Shown here in pieces: positions 1-8,146 of a stretch of DNA of 64,000 nucleotides. The stretch's first letter is position 1; every line of letters begins with the position of its first letter. The notes under the pieces were generated by a model. The model worked only from the letters and a program-made list of their open reading frames with translations, was not told where the DNA came from and made no database searches. This stretch comes from Alphaproteobacteria bacterium (GTDB lineage: Bacteria; Pseudomonadota; Alphaproteobacteria; Caulobacterales; Maricaulaceae), in the NCBI GenBank assembly GCA_024742735.1, contig JANSXV010000008.1, positions 16,222 through 80,221 on the forward strand, read 5' to 3'. A program made the translations under genes and the position numbers.

Positions 1-376
1 CGGTCACCGCTGCGCTGACATCGCCCAGAGGGATCAGCATGAAGGCCAGAAGGGCGCCGGCGACCGTGCCCACCGTGCAGATCAGGAAGGCGGCGGTGAC
101 CCGCGTGGTTTCAAAGAAAATCCGCCGAAGATCGGCCTTCATCAGAAACAGCGGGATCAGCACCGGCACGGCGTAGGTGAAAACGAAGTCATAGGCCGGG
201 CTGTCGAACGGCATGATGCGCAGGTTCGAGGCCAGAATCGCCAGAAGGATCGTCCAGACCGTGCCCGTCAGCAGCGCGCCGAACTTCGTCTTCTCCAGCA
301 GAAAACCAGCGGCGGCGATGCCGACCAGACCCGCCATGACAGCGAACGGCATGTTGGCGGGAATAAGGGATTCCAC
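1..376 (-). CDS. DUF819 family membrane protein, 3' part outside window
   Basis: Partial gene: the N-terminal 125 residues are present and the rest runs off the left edge. The sequence is strongly hydrophobic with at least four membrane spans and carries a stretch (FDSPAYDFVFTYAVPVLIPL) typical of DUF819 (YjcL-like) inner-membrane proteins, followed by MKADLRRI, a cytoplasmic loop seen in the family. DUF819 proteins are predicted transporters with no firmly known substrate. I chose a GTG start because AGGAGTAGG lies just upstream; an in-frame ATG eight codons later is possible. It follows the RidA-like gene by 12 bases and the M20 hydrolase before that, so the three probably form one operon, perhaps for uptake and breakdown of an acylated amino acid or peptide (inference). 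Confidence 0.75.
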   Translation of the reverse strand, partial: MESLIPANMPFAVMAGLVGIAAAGFLLEKTKFGALLTGTVWTILLAILASNLRIMPFDSPAYDFVFTYAVPVLIPLFLMKADLRRIFFETTRVTAAFLICTVGTVAGALLAFMLIPLGDVSAAVT

Positions 377-388
377 GGGGTCCTACTC

Positions 389-784
389 CTAGTCTGAAAT
401 GACGGCGTCGGCTTCGATCTCGACCAGATAGGCCGGATCGGCCAGCGCTGAAACCCCGATCATGGACGAGGCCGGCGGGCAGTCCTTGAACATGTCGTGA
501 TGGGCCTTGCCGACGGCCGCTTGAGTCGCCGGACTCATATCGGTGACGAACATGCGCGTGCGCACAACGTGGCGCGGCTCAGCGCCGGCCTGTTTCAGGG
601 CGTCGGCGATGATCTCAAGGCAGCGCGCGGCCTGGGCGCCGGGATCGCCGGGGGCGTGGACCTTTCCGTCCACGCCTACTGAAACCGTCCCGGCCACGAA
701 GACTTGATCGCCAACCCTCACCGCCCGGCGGTAGCCGACCTTGTCCTCCCAGGGCGCGCCGGAGGTGATGCGCTGGACGCTCAC
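389..784 (-). CDS. RidA/YjgF-family protein lacking the catalytic arginine
   Basis: 131 residues covering the whole YjgF/YER057c/UK114 fold, which normally forms a trimer with the active site between subunits. True RidA deaminates reactive enamines and imines using an arginine in a PARS-type motif (Arg105 in E. coli). Here the matching segment, residues 103-107, reads PPASS, so serine replaces that arginine. This places it with the Rid subfamilies that lack imine deaminase activity. The GTG start overlaps the TGA of the upstream hydrolase (GTGA), implying translational coupling, and a DUF819 membrane protein follows. The family is certain; the reaction is unknown and probably not that of classical RidA. 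Confidence 0.9.
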   Translation of the reverse strand: MSVQRITSGAPWEDKVGYRRAVRVGDQVFVAGTVSVGVDGKVHAPGDPGAQAARCLEIIADALKQAGAEPRHVVRTRMFVTDMSPATQAAVGKAHHDMFKDCPPASSMIGVSALADPAYLVEIEADAVISD

Positions 785-2115
785 TGCGCGCCCCCGTCGG
801 GGACGCCGTTCTCGAACAGGTCCAGCGCGATCGCGGTCATGCCCTCGGCCGCGACGGTCACCGCGCCTTCAGCGTCAGGATAGAAGAACGGCGAGTGGTT
901 GGCCGGCGGGGTTTCGCCGCGCGCCTGATACTCCGCCCAGACATCCATGGGCGCGCCGCCGACCCAGAACATGAAGATCGGCACGTCCTCGTCTGTGCGT
1001 CCATAGCGCGAGAAATCCTCCCCGCCCGTAACCGGATCGGCGGTCGCGACGCGCTCGCCGAAGCGGGCGGTCAGGACTTCGCCGGCGCGGGTCGACAAAG
1101 CCGGATCGTTATAGACCGCCGGCGTATAGGTCTCCTCGATCTCCATGACCGGCATCAACGCGTCAGGCAGCCCGGCGGCCATGGCGACGCCGCGCGCCAC
1201 GCGCTCGATGCCGGACAGCAGCTGTTCGCGGACCTCATCGGTATAGGAGCGAACCGTGATCTGCAGATGGGCTTCATCGGAGATGATGTTGTGTTTGGAG
1301 CCCGCGTTGAACGCGCCGACGGTCACCACGCCGGTCTCGAAGGGAGAAAGCTCGCGGCTGACCAGCGTCTGCAACTGCATGACGATCTGGCTGCCGATGA
1401 CGACCGGGTCCCGTCCCAGATGAGGCGAGGCGCCATGGGCGCCGATCCCGCGCACATACAGATCCACCGTATCCACGTTGGCCATGGCGAAGCCGGGAAC
1501 GTAGCGGATCTCGCCCACAGGCATATAGCCCCAGGTGTGGTGGCTGATCACGGCGTCGGGCGTGGGGAAGCGCTCATAAAGCCCGTCGGCCAGCATGGCG
1601 TAGGCGCCAAGCCCCACCTCCTCGGCCGGCTGGGCGATCAGCACCAGCGTGCCGGACCAGGCCCCGCGATTATCCGCCATCCAGCGCGCCGAACCGATGA
1701 GCGCCGTCATGTGGGTGTCGTGGGCGCAGGCATGCATGACCGGATGGGTGTTTCCCATGCGATCCTCGGCGACCACCGTGGAGGCAAAGTCCAGCGGCGT
1801 GTCTTCTTCCATGGGCAGGCCGTCCATGTCCGCGCGCATCAGGATGGTCGGACCATCCCCGTTCTCCATGACGGCGACCACGCCGGTGCGCCCGACCTGT
1901 TCGGTCACCTCATATCCGGCGCTGCGCAGCTCTTCAGCCATGCGCGCGGCGGTCTCGACCTCCATGAAGGAGAGTTCGGGATTGGCGTGGAAGTGCTCGT
2001 AGAGCCCCTGGAGGTGGGCGTCCCAGTCCGCGTCGAGCGCTTCGCCCAGCTCCTGAGCCGGCGCGGCGAACGGGATGAGCGCCGCAAAGGCGCAGGCGGT
2101 GAGAAAACGGCGCAT
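781..2115 (-). CDS. Exported M20D-type amidohydrolase
   Basis: 444 residues. The N-terminus (MRRFLTACAFAALIPFAAPA) is a Sec signal peptide, so the enzyme should act in the periplasm. The mature part matches the M20D group (hippurate hydrolase, IAA-amino acid hydrolase): Cys130 and His132 in HACAHDTH, Glu165-Glu166 in QPAEE, His192-193 in SHHTW and a C-terminal GGEDFSR. These are the usual di-metal ligands and general base. The substrate is probably an N-acyl or N-aryl amino acid, but the sequence cannot settle which. The ATG at 2115 has GGGGAGGG upstream and is preferred over an ATG 15 codons earlier, which would spoil the signal peptide. It is first in an operon with the RidA-like and DUF819 genes. 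Confidence 0.88.
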   Translation of the reverse strand: MRRFLTACAFAALIPFAAPAQELGEALDADWDAHLQGLYEHFHANPELSFMEVETAARMAEELRSAGYEVTEQVGRTGVVAVMENGDGPTILMRADMDGLPMEEDTPLDFASTVVAEDRMGNTHPVMHACAHDTHMTALIGSARWMADNRGAWSGTLVLIAQPAEEVGLGAYAMLADGLYERFPTPDAVISHHTWGYMPVGEIRYVPGFAMANVDTVDLYVRGIGAHGASPHLGRDPVVIGSQIVMQLQTLVSRELSPFETGVVTVGAFNAGSKHNIISDEAHLQITVRSYTDEVREQLLSGIERVARGVAMAAGLPDALMPVMEIEETYTPAVYNDPALSTRAGEVLTARFGERVATADPVTGGEDFSRYGRTDEDVPIFMFWVGGAPMDVWAEYQARGETPPANHSPFFYPDAEGAVTVAAEGMTAIALDLFENGVPDGGAQ

Positions 2116-2186
2116 GGTGACCCTCCCCGGATGCTTATGCGCCGTCATACCAGCGCGCACCGGGGCGCGGCGTCAATGCGGGAGGT

Positions 2187-2681
2187 TTAGCCGAACAGGG
2201 CGTCCACGCCGGCTTGCGCCGCCGCTCGGTCGTCCACATCCTCGCCCTCGATCCGGCCGTTCACGCAGGCGCGGGCCGCCGCGAGCAGGGTCTCGATCTC
2301 CTCGCCCGCCATGGCGGCCGCGGCTGCGACATCGCCGGAGCGCACCAGCAGCTTGGCCTCGCCCAGCGCCTCATCGAGGGCGGCGATGATGGTTTCGAAA
2401 TGGGCCTTCAGCGCGCGCGGCGCGGCGGCGTAGGCGGAGATGACCGTCTCGGCGCCGGCATAATTCGTGCGCTGAAAATGCTCGGCATAGCCGCATGGGC
2501 TCCAGGCGAGCACCTCTTCGGCCATGTCGGGCATGTCGCCCAGCATCTCCAGGAGCATCACCACTTCGTTGAAGTGGTTGAGGTAATCAGTGGCGAGCCC
2601 GCTTTCCGGGTGCACATTCGCCGCATTGAGCGCTTCAGCGCTCAAAGGTCCCTCGCCCAGCTGTGCGGTCTGCTCGCTCAT
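2187..2681 (-). CDS. Conserved hypothetical protein, acidic and helical
   Basis: 164 residues, acidic, predicted almost entirely helical, with no signal peptide or membrane span. A conserved-looking core (DYLNHFNEVVMLLEML) begins near residue 32, followed by WSPCGYAEHF; the C-terminal half is alanine-rich helices. I recognise this as a type of uncharacterised protein found in alphaproteobacteria but cannot assign a function. It lies 69 bases downstream of metG on the same strand and could be read from the same transcript. The Shine-Dalgarno sequence is weak. Confidence 0.7.
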   Translation of the reverse strand: MSEQTAQLGEGPLSAEALNAANVHPESGLATDYLNHFNEVVMLLEMLGDMPDMAEEVLAWSPCGYAEHFQRTNYAGAETVISAYAAAPRALKAHFETIIAALDEALGEAKLLVRSGDVAAAAAMAGEEIETLLAAARACVNGRIEGEDVDDRAAAQAGVDALFG

Positions 2682-2750
2682 GGCTTCGCTTCGATGCTTC
2701 AGATCAAAGCAGGAATGGCCCGGCCAGCCTTTATAAACGGCTAACCGTGA

Positions 2751-4460
2751 TCAAACGGCCCCGCCGAAGCGCTCCGACCATTCTGCGATCTGCTCATCCT
2801 CGACCTTGGCGAACAGGACATCAGGGACAGTGAACTCCAGCCCGCGCGGCAAAGCGTCCAGCAGGACCGCGCCCGCATCAGCGGGCCAGGTCCGTTTCCC
2901 CTCCGGAACCCCCACCGCGTGCAGGATCTTCGCCGCCGTCTCCGGAATGACTGGCTGAGCCACGATCGCCGACAGCACCGCCAGATTGATGCCCGTGCGC
3001 ACGCCGATAGCGGCCTTGTCCCTGTCGGTCTTGAAGTGCGACCAGGGCTCGGCGCGGGTCAGATACTCATTGCCGGCCGCCCACAGGGCGCGGGTCTCCG
3101 CCCCGGCCTTGCGGAACTCCATGGCGTCATAATGGGCCGCAATGGCCTTCAGGCGCTGATCGACTTCAGCCGCCAGCCAGGCCTCGTGTTCACCGGGCTC
3201 GCCGCCCTCAGGGATGACGCCGTCAAAGCGCGAGGCCGCGAACTTCAGGATCCGGTTGACGAAATTGCCCAGCACATTGGCGAGATCGGTATTGATCACA
3301 CCCTGGAAGTGCTCCCATGTGAACTGGGCGTCTCCGCCTTCCGGCGCATAGGCGGTCAGATACCAGCGCCAGTAGTCAGCCGGCAAAAGCTCCAGCGCCT
3401 GGTCCATGAAGACCCCGCGCTTGCTGGAGGTGGAGAACTTGCCTCCATACCAGTTCAGCCAGTTGAAGGCTTTGAGCTTGTCGACGGTCTTCCAGGGCTC
3501 TTGCGAGCCCAGAATGGTCGCGGGGAAGCTGACCGTGTGGAAGGCGACATTGTCCTTGCCCATGAACTGGACATAGCTGACATCGTCCGCGCCCTTGTCG
3601 GTGCGCCACCAGCTTTCCCAGTCATTCCCGGTCGCCTCGGCCCATTCCGCAGTCGCGGAGATGTAGCCTATGGGCGCATCGAACCAGACATAGAAGACCT
3701 TGTCCTCGAAGCCCTCTCGCGGCGCTCCGTCTTTCGTGACCGGCACGCCCCATTTCAGGTCGCGCGTGATGGTGCGGTCGCGCAGGCCCTCATCCAGCCA
3801 TTTATAGGCGATGGACTTCGCAAGCGGCGGCCAGCCCTCGGCGGCGTCCACCCAGGCGCGGATGCGCCCCTCCATTTCGGTCTGGCGCAGCTGGAGGTGC
3901 CGGGTGTCACGGACCTCGAGATTCTTCGATCCCGACACGGCGGAATAAGGCTCGATCAGGTCGATGGGATCGAGGAGCTTTCCGCAATTGTCACACTGGT
4001 CGCCGCGGGCTTTTTCAAACCCGCAATTGGGGCAGGTCCCCTCCACATAGCGGTCGGGCAGGAAGCGGGCGTCGTCGATGGAATAGACCTGCTTCTCCAC
4101 CACCTCGGCGATGAGCCCATTGGCCTCCAGCATCTCGGCGAAGTGTTGCGTCAGGCGCTTGTTCCAGTCCGACGAGGTGCGCCCGAAATGGTCCCAGGCC
4201 AGGTTGAAGCGCTCGCCCAGCGCCTTCTGAACCTCGTGCTGCTCATTGCAGTACTGCGCCACGTCCTGACCGGCGGCGGCCGCTGCGAGCTCTGCGGGCG
4301 TGCCGTGCTCGTCGGTGGCGCAGATCGCCAGCACTTCATGGCCGCGCAGGCGCTGAAACCGCACGTAAACGTCGGCGGGCAGCATGGAGCCGGCCAGATT
4401 GCCCAGATGCTTGATCCCGTTGATGTACGGCAGGGCGCTGGTGACGAGGATGCGGGCCAT
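2751..4460 (-). CDS. metG: Methionyl-tRNA synthetase
   Basis: 569 residues, class I synthetase that charges tRNA-Met in the cytoplasm. The HIGH-type signature is HLGN at residues 18-21, after the family hallmark [11 protein letters not shown] zinc knuckle (CPNCG then CDNCG) lies near residues 143-160. The KMSKS-type loop reads FSTSSKRG. The C-terminal anticodon-binding helical domain is present and the protein ends without the EMAP-like tRNA-binding extension seen in E. coli MetG, which matches the shorter bacterial form. The ATG at 4460 is preceded by GGAAGAGAT. The divergent neighbour is the ECF sigma gene. Confidence 0.97.
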   Translation of the reverse strand: MARILVTSALPYINGIKHLGNLAGSMLPADVYVRFQRLRGHEVLAICATDEHGTPAELAAAAAGQDVAQYCNEQHEVQKALGERFNLAWDHFGRTSSDWNKRLTQHFAEMLEANGLIAEVVEKQVYSIDDARFLPDRYVEGTCPNCGFEKARGDQCDNCGKLLDPIDLIEPYSAVSGSKNLEVRDTRHLQLRQTEMEGRIRAWVDAAEGWPPLAKSIAYKWLDEGLRDRTITRDLKWGVPVTKDGAPREGFEDKVFYVWFDAPIGYISATAEWAEATGNDWESWWRTDKGADDVSYVQFMGKDNVAFHTVSFPATILGSQEPWKTVDKLKAFNWLNWYGGKFSTSSKRGVFMDQALELLPADYWRWYLTAYAPEGGDAQFTWEHFQGVINTDLANVLGNFVNRILKFAASRFDGVIPEGGEPGEHEAWLAAEVDQRLKAIAAHYDAMEFRKAGAETRALWAAGNEYLTRAEPWSHFKTDRDKAAIGVRTGINLAVLSAIVAQPVIPETAAKILHAVGVPEGKRTWPADAGAVLLDALPRGLEFTVPDVLFAKVEDEQIAEWSERFGGAV

Positions 4461-4603
4461 GATCTCTTCCGGTCTTGAGTGTGGCGCCAGACATAGCCGC
4501 GCGCGACGCGAAGGGAAACCGGGCAGGCCCGTGTCCAGGCGCCTTGAAGCGGCCCGGCGGGGCGCTACCGTCTGGCGTCACGGGTCGGCGAGGGACGGGT
4601 GTC

Positions 4604-5140
4604 ATGGACGAGCAACAGGTTTCCGGCCTGATCAAGCGGGTCTCGCTGGCCGACCGGGCTGCCTTTTCTGAACTCTATGACGTCACCTCGGCGAAGCTGT
4701 TCGCCGTCATCTCGCGTATCATAAAGGACTCAGATGAGGCGCAGGACGCCCTGCAGGACTGCTATGTCAATCTATGGAGACGCGCGAAGAGCTTTGACGA
4801 GACCCGCGCCCGGGCGGCGGGGTGGCTCGTCATGATCGCGCGCAACGCCGCCATCGACCGCCTGCGCCGGCGCAAGCCGACCACGGCTCTGGCGCCCATG
4901 CACGAGCCGGTCGATGACAGTCCCTCGCCGGAGCTCAGCGCGGCGAACAGCGACGAGGCCCGCCGGCTGCATGCCTGCCTTGGCGAACTGACCGAGGCGG
5001 AGAACGGCCTGGTTCAGCGCGCGTTCTTCGGCGGCGACAGCTATTCTGAAGTCGCCGAGGCGAGCGGACGGCCCCTGGGCACGGTGAAGAGCGTCATCCG
5101 CCGCGCCCTGATGAAGCTGAGGCGGTGTCTGGATCAATGA
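4604..5140 (+). CDS. ECF-family RNA polymerase sigma factor
   Basis: 178 residues with only regions 2 and 4, as in all ECF sigma factors. Region 2 includes DEAQDALQDCYVNLWRRA, which contacts core polymerase and melts the -10. Region 4 is the helix-turn-helix around SYSEVAEASGRPLGTVKS near the C-terminus, which reads the -35. The gene overlaps the following anti-sigma gene by ATGA, a standard sigma/anti-sigma pairing. I placed the start at the ATG after GAGGGACGGG; a much longer upstream reading frame exists but has no family sequence. The stress signal and target promoters are not visible. Confidence 0.93.
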   Translation: MDEQQVSGLIKRVSLADRAAFSELYDVTSAKLFAVISRIIKDSDEAQDALQDCYVNLWRRAKSFDETRARAAGWLVMIARNAAIDRLRRRKPTTALAPMHEPVDDSPSPELSAANSDEARRLHACLGELTEAENGLVQRAFFGGDSYSEVAEASGRPLGTVKSVIRRALMKLRRCLDQ

Positions 5141-5862
5141 GCAAGCCCAAGCAGACACAGCCGCCTGACGGCGACGACCTCCTCGCCGCCGAGCTCGCAT
5201 TGGGCGTGCTTGAGGGAGACATGCGCGATGCGGCCCTGGCGCGGCGCGAGGCCGAACCAGAGTTCGGCGCCCGGGTGGAGGCCTGGTCGCTGCGCCTGGC
5301 GCCTCTGGCGGAAACTCTGCCGGCAAAGACGCCGCCGGGCGAACTCAAAGCCCGCATTGAAGCGGCCCTGTTCGGTCCGCCGGTAGCGGAGCCTCGGAGG
5401 GGGCTCTGGGCCTCGCTCGCCTTCTGGCGCGGCGCTGCGGCGGCCTTCGCAGCCAGTACGGCGGCGGCGGTCTTCCTGCTGCTGGCTCCCGGCGATCAGT
5501 CGCCGCCGGCGGACACCGGGCTCTATGCGGCGCTGCAGGCTGACGCCTCCGGCCCCTCAGTCCTGATCCGTTTCGATCCGCAAACCCGCCGAATTCAGAT
5601 CGCTGGCCTGCTGGGCGACCCTGCAGCCGAGCCGGTCCAGCCTGAGCTCTGGGTCATCGCGCCGGGCGAAGCGCCGCGCTCGCTGGGTCTGATCGCCGAT
5701 GTGGACGGCGCCCTGACCGACGGGCTTGAGGTTGATGAGGCGGCCAGCGCCGCCATCGCCCGGGGCGCCACGCTGGCCATCAGCCTGGAGCCGCCCGGCG
5801 GCTCCCCGACCGGAGCGCCCACCGGCCCCGTGATCGCCGCCGGCGAAGTGCGAACGCTCTAG
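5137..5862 (+). CDS. Membrane anti-sigma factor, RskA-like
   Basis: 241 residues. The N-terminal cytoplasmic part (about 1-85) should bind and silence the ECF sigma factor encoded just upstream. One membrane span follows (about residues 92-117, rich in Ala, Phe and Leu). The periplasmic C-terminus has the RskA (anti-sigma-K) pattern LWVIAPG, SLGLI and a final SLEPPGG...PTGPVIA segment. There is no HxxxCxxC zinc motif, so it belongs to the zinc-free class of anti-sigma domains. The start codon overlaps the sigma gene's stop (ATGA). Release of the sigma factor presumably requires regulated proteolysis, as known for the RskA family (inference). Confidence 0.9.
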   Translation: MSKPKQTQPPDGDDLLAAELALGVLEGDMRDAALARREAEPEFGARVEAWSLRLAPLAETLPAKTPPGELKARIEAALFGPPVAEPRRGLWASLAFWRGAAAAFAASTAAAVFLLLAPGDQSPPADTGLYAALQADASGPSVLIRFDPQTRRIQIAGLLGDPAAEPVQPELWVIAPGEAPRSLGLIADVDGALTDGLEVDEAASAAIARGATLAISLEPPGGSPTGAPTGPVIAAGEVRTL

Positions 5863-6722
5863 CTGCGCGCCGCAACGCCCCCGGCGCGCGGGCCGTAATG
5901 CACGACGCTGGACGACGCGACCCGCGCCGCTTCTGCGAGCGCACGGTCGAACGGCAGCCCGGCGCCATACCGGAACCAGACATAGACGCCGTGGAAGATG
6001 TCGCCTGCCGCCAGGGTGTCGCGGGCGTCCACGGTGGGCGGCGTGACGGCGCCTTCGCTCCCATCGACAGTCCGCCAGCGGATCGCTGCACCGTCAGAGG
6101 TCACGGCGGCGGCCCGTGCGCCCGCCTCCAGCGCCCGTGCCAGCACATCGCCGCCTTCGGGAAAGGCGAAGGCTGAACTGGCGATGATGTCAGTCGCCAA
6201 CCCGGTCAGCGCCTCCATGCCCGGCTTCCAGGACCCGGCGTCGAGCACCACAGGCCTGCCCGCAGCACGAAACGCCCGGGCGGCGGATACCGCCGCGTCG
6301 GGCAGCTGCCCGTCCACAAGCAAGACATCGAAGCCTTGAGGAGCCGGCAGATCATCAAGGGCGCCCTCAGGCGTCTCGGCCTGGGGAGGCGACCAGATGG
6401 TGCGCAACCCGCCTGGCGTCAGGGCGATGGAGGCGCAGGGCGCGTCCCCGGTGCGAGCGCCAAGGCGGTGCAGGATCACACCATGGCCTTCGGCTTCGGC
6501 CTGAACCGCTTCGGTCAGAGGCCCCTGGCCCAATGCGCCGGCGAAAACGATGCTATGGTCACCCGATCCAGCCAGGATCGCCGCCGTGATCGCAGCGTTC
6601 AGCGCCGGACCGCCGGCGGCGGTGTAGACACGGTCCGCCTTGGCCTTGGCGTTCTCGGCAGGAAGCGCGTCCAGCCGGTAGACCAAGTCGAACGTGTGTC
6701 CGCCCAGAAACAGTGCGCGCAT
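5859..6722 (-). CDS. PfkB-family sugar or nucleoside kinase
   Basis: 287 residues of the ribokinase/PfkB fold. The C-terminal signature reads DTLAAGDIFHG, where the Asp is the catalytic base and the GAGD-like turn forms the anion hole. The N-terminal GGHTFDLVYRLD and AAGGPALNAA segments match the substrate lid and first PfkB signature. The phosphate acceptor cannot be named. I start at the ATG at 6722, which follows GGAGGGCGAGGGC; a GTG five codons upstream is possible. Its TAG stop is the reverse complement of the anti-sigma gene's TAG, the two sharing one CTAG. Confidence 0.88.
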   Translation of the reverse strand: MRALFLGGHTFDLVYRLDALPAENAKAKADRVYTAAGGPALNAAITAAILAGSGDHSIVFAGALGQGPLTEAVQAEAEGHGVILHRLGARTGDAPCASIALTPGGLRTIWSPPQAETPEGALDDLPAPQGFDVLLVDGQLPDAAVSAARAFRAAGRPVVLDAGSWKPGMEALTGLATDIIASSAFAFPEGGDVLARALEAGARAAAVTSDGAAIRWRTVDGSEGAVTPPTVDARDTLAAGDIFHGVYVWFRYGAGLPFDRALAEAARVASSSVVHYGPRAGGVAARS

Positions 6723-6851
6723 GCCCTCGCCCTCCACGCCCGCAGCCTCCGGTCCAGGGCGCGCTCAATCAAGCCCGCAGCGGGCGCTTTCAACAGCCAG
6801 ACCGGCTTGGCGCGCTGCGCTGCTTGGCGTAAACCTCACCGCCTACGGAAA

Positions 6852-6927
6852 GCCGGTTTAGCTCAGCTGGTAGAGCAGCGGTTTTGTAAACCGAAGGTCG
6901 GGGGTTCGAGTCCCTCAACCGGCACCA
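6852..6927 (+). tRNA. tRNA-Thr (anticodon TGT)
   Basis: A complete 76-base cloverleaf with CCA encoded. The acceptor stem GCCGGTT pairs with AACCGGC, the discriminator is A, the D-arm is GCTCAGCTGGTAGAGC and the T-arm carries GGTTCGAGTCC. The anticodon loop TTTGTAA inside the CGGTT/AACCG stem gives anticodon TGT, which reads ACA and other ACN threonine codons. Confidence 0.97.
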
Positions 6928-6943
6928 TGTTTTCCTGATCCTC

Positions 6944-6960
6944 AAGCCCGTCCGGGCTTT
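6944..6960 (+). terminator. Probable terminator after tRNA-Thr
   Basis: Perfect 7-bp inverted repeat AAGCCCG-TC-CGGGCTT 17 bases after the tRNA, followed by TTTCGG. The T-run is short, so termination may be weak or the hairpin may serve 3' end processing. Confidence 0.5.
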
Positions 6961-6988
6961 CGGTCCTCGCTGAAGCAGCGTGCGCTCG

Positions 6989-7014
6989 CAAAAAGAGCGG
7001 CCCGAAGGCCGCCC
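6989..7014 (-). terminator. Rho-independent terminator of the DUF1328 gene
   Basis: On the minus strand a GCGGCC-TTCG-GGCCGC hairpin, with the stable TTCG tetraloop, is followed by TCTTTTT. It lies 25 bases past the stop of the small membrane-peptide gene. Confidence 0.75.
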
Positions 7015-7038
7015 CTTCTTGTTCGTTCTTGAAGACCG

Positions 7039-7212
7039 TCAGCGCACGCCGCGTCCGCGCAAGGCTCGCACGACGAAACTCAGCACCAGCAGCACGAGTA
7101 ACACCACGAACAGAATTTGCGCAATCCACGCTGAGGCTCCCGCGATGCCGCCGAAGCCGAGTAGGCCTGCTACAACTGCGAGCAGAAGAAAGGCGAGCGC
7201 CCATCCAAGCAT
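7039..7212 (-). CDS. DUF1328 (YtjA-like) small membrane protein
   Basis: 57 residues, nearly all hydrophobic, in two membrane spans (about 3-20 and 29-49) with a basic tail RALRGRGVR. Features matching DUF1328 are the start [12 protein letters not shown], then [17 protein letters not shown]. The family is widespread in proteobacteria and its function is unknown; it is often linked to stress or stationary phase. AGGAGA precedes the ATG and a strong terminator follows, so it is a single-gene unit. Confidence 0.88.
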   Translation of the reverse strand: MLGWALAFLLLAVVAGLLGFGGIAGASAWIAQILFVVLLVLLVLSFVVRALRGRGVR

Positions 7213-7350
7213 GATCAGATCTCCTATTTGCCAGGTCCAGGTCGACCATGAGTATGAAACGCGCTCGAGCCCGGTCGGTTCCCAGGTTCGAAGTTTCCGC
7301 TGGGTCGATCCCGATTGCCGGACGCGCAGGCGCGCCTAAACTCTTCGCTT

Positions 7351-8139
7351 ATGAGCGATCTGAAGCAGACATATTTCGCCGCAGAGCGGAAGCGCGATGA
7401 CGAGGCGGATCGGCTGCGCCGCCTGGATGCATTCTACGCCGAGCCGACCCAGAACTGGTTGAAGGGCGCCGCGCCGCTAAAGCCGGGCGCCCGGGTTCTG
7501 GAAGTCGGAGCCGGATCAGGCGGCATGCTCGCCTGGCTCGCAGAAAGGGTGGGTCCGACCGGCGATGTTCTGGGTCTGGACATGGACCTGTCTCGCGCGG
7601 CGCCGCCAACGGCCGTCGTGCGGCATCTGGAAGCGAACATCTACGATGCGCCAGCCGAACCGTCGGCGTTCGATCTGGTCTACGCGCGGCTGGTGCTGAT
7701 GCATCTGCACGATCCCGAAGCAGCCCTGGCGCGGATGATCGAGTGGGCCAAGCCGGGCGGTACCATCGCCATCGCCGATCTGGATTGTACGATCGCAGCG
7801 CCCGCAGACCGCGCCGCGCCGGGCGCTGACCTGTTCGATGAAAAGCTGCACGTCGTGCGCGCCGCCATGGTGCGCACCGGGCTGATGGAACCGGCCTTCG
7901 GCGCGCGCCTTCCCGGCATGATGGCCGCCGCCGGGCTTCAGGACGTCACCGTGGAGCGCTTCGACCGGATCGTGGAGGGCGGCTCGGACTGGTCGCTGTT
8001 TCAGGCGGAGAACAACTTGCTGATCTCCGGCGCGCTGGGCGAACCCGAAGCCGCGCGCATCGTGTCCGACTTCATGAGCCGGCCGGGGTTCTTCTACCAT
8101 GACCAGCGGCTGGTCATGGTGACGGGGCGGAAGCCTTAG
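7351..8139 (+). CDS. Class I SAM-dependent methyltransferase
   Basis: 262 residues. The SAM-binding motif I is VLEVGAGSGGM (about residues 47-57), followed by the acidic residue in GLDMDLS and the post-I and motif II segments NIYDAPAE and FDLVYARLVLMHL, so this is a Rossmann-fold methyltransferase of the UbiE/small-molecule type. The substrate cannot be told. The ATG at 7351 is preferred to an upstream in-frame TTG because the family sequence starts there, although no clear Shine-Dalgarno sequence is visible. It converges with the RND efflux gene, seven bases apart. Confidence 0.85.
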   Translation: MSDLKQTYFAAERKRDDEADRLRRLDAFYAEPTQNWLKGAAPLKPGARVLEVGAGSGGMLAWLAERVGPTGDVLGLDMDLSRAAPPTAVVRHLEANIYDAPAEPSAFDLVYARLVLMHLHDPEAALARMIEWAKPGGTIAIADLDCTIAAPADRAAPGADLFDEKLHVVRAAMVRTGLMEPAFGARLPGMMAAAGLQDVTVERFDRIVEGGSDWSLFQAENNLLISGALGEPEAARIVSDFMSRPGFFYHDQRLVMVTGRKP

Positions 8140-8146
8140 CCGAGCC

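Noticed and set aside
4490..4603. ECF-type autoregulatory promoter before the sigma gene (GGAAAC near 4511)
   Set aside because: No -10 element at proper spacing (16-17 bases) could be found.
4772..5326. Minus-strand frame over the ECF sigma and anti-sigma genes
   Set aside because: The plus strand shows sigma regions 2 and 4 and the ATGA-coupled anti-sigma gene; the minus frame is only an arginine-rich shadow.
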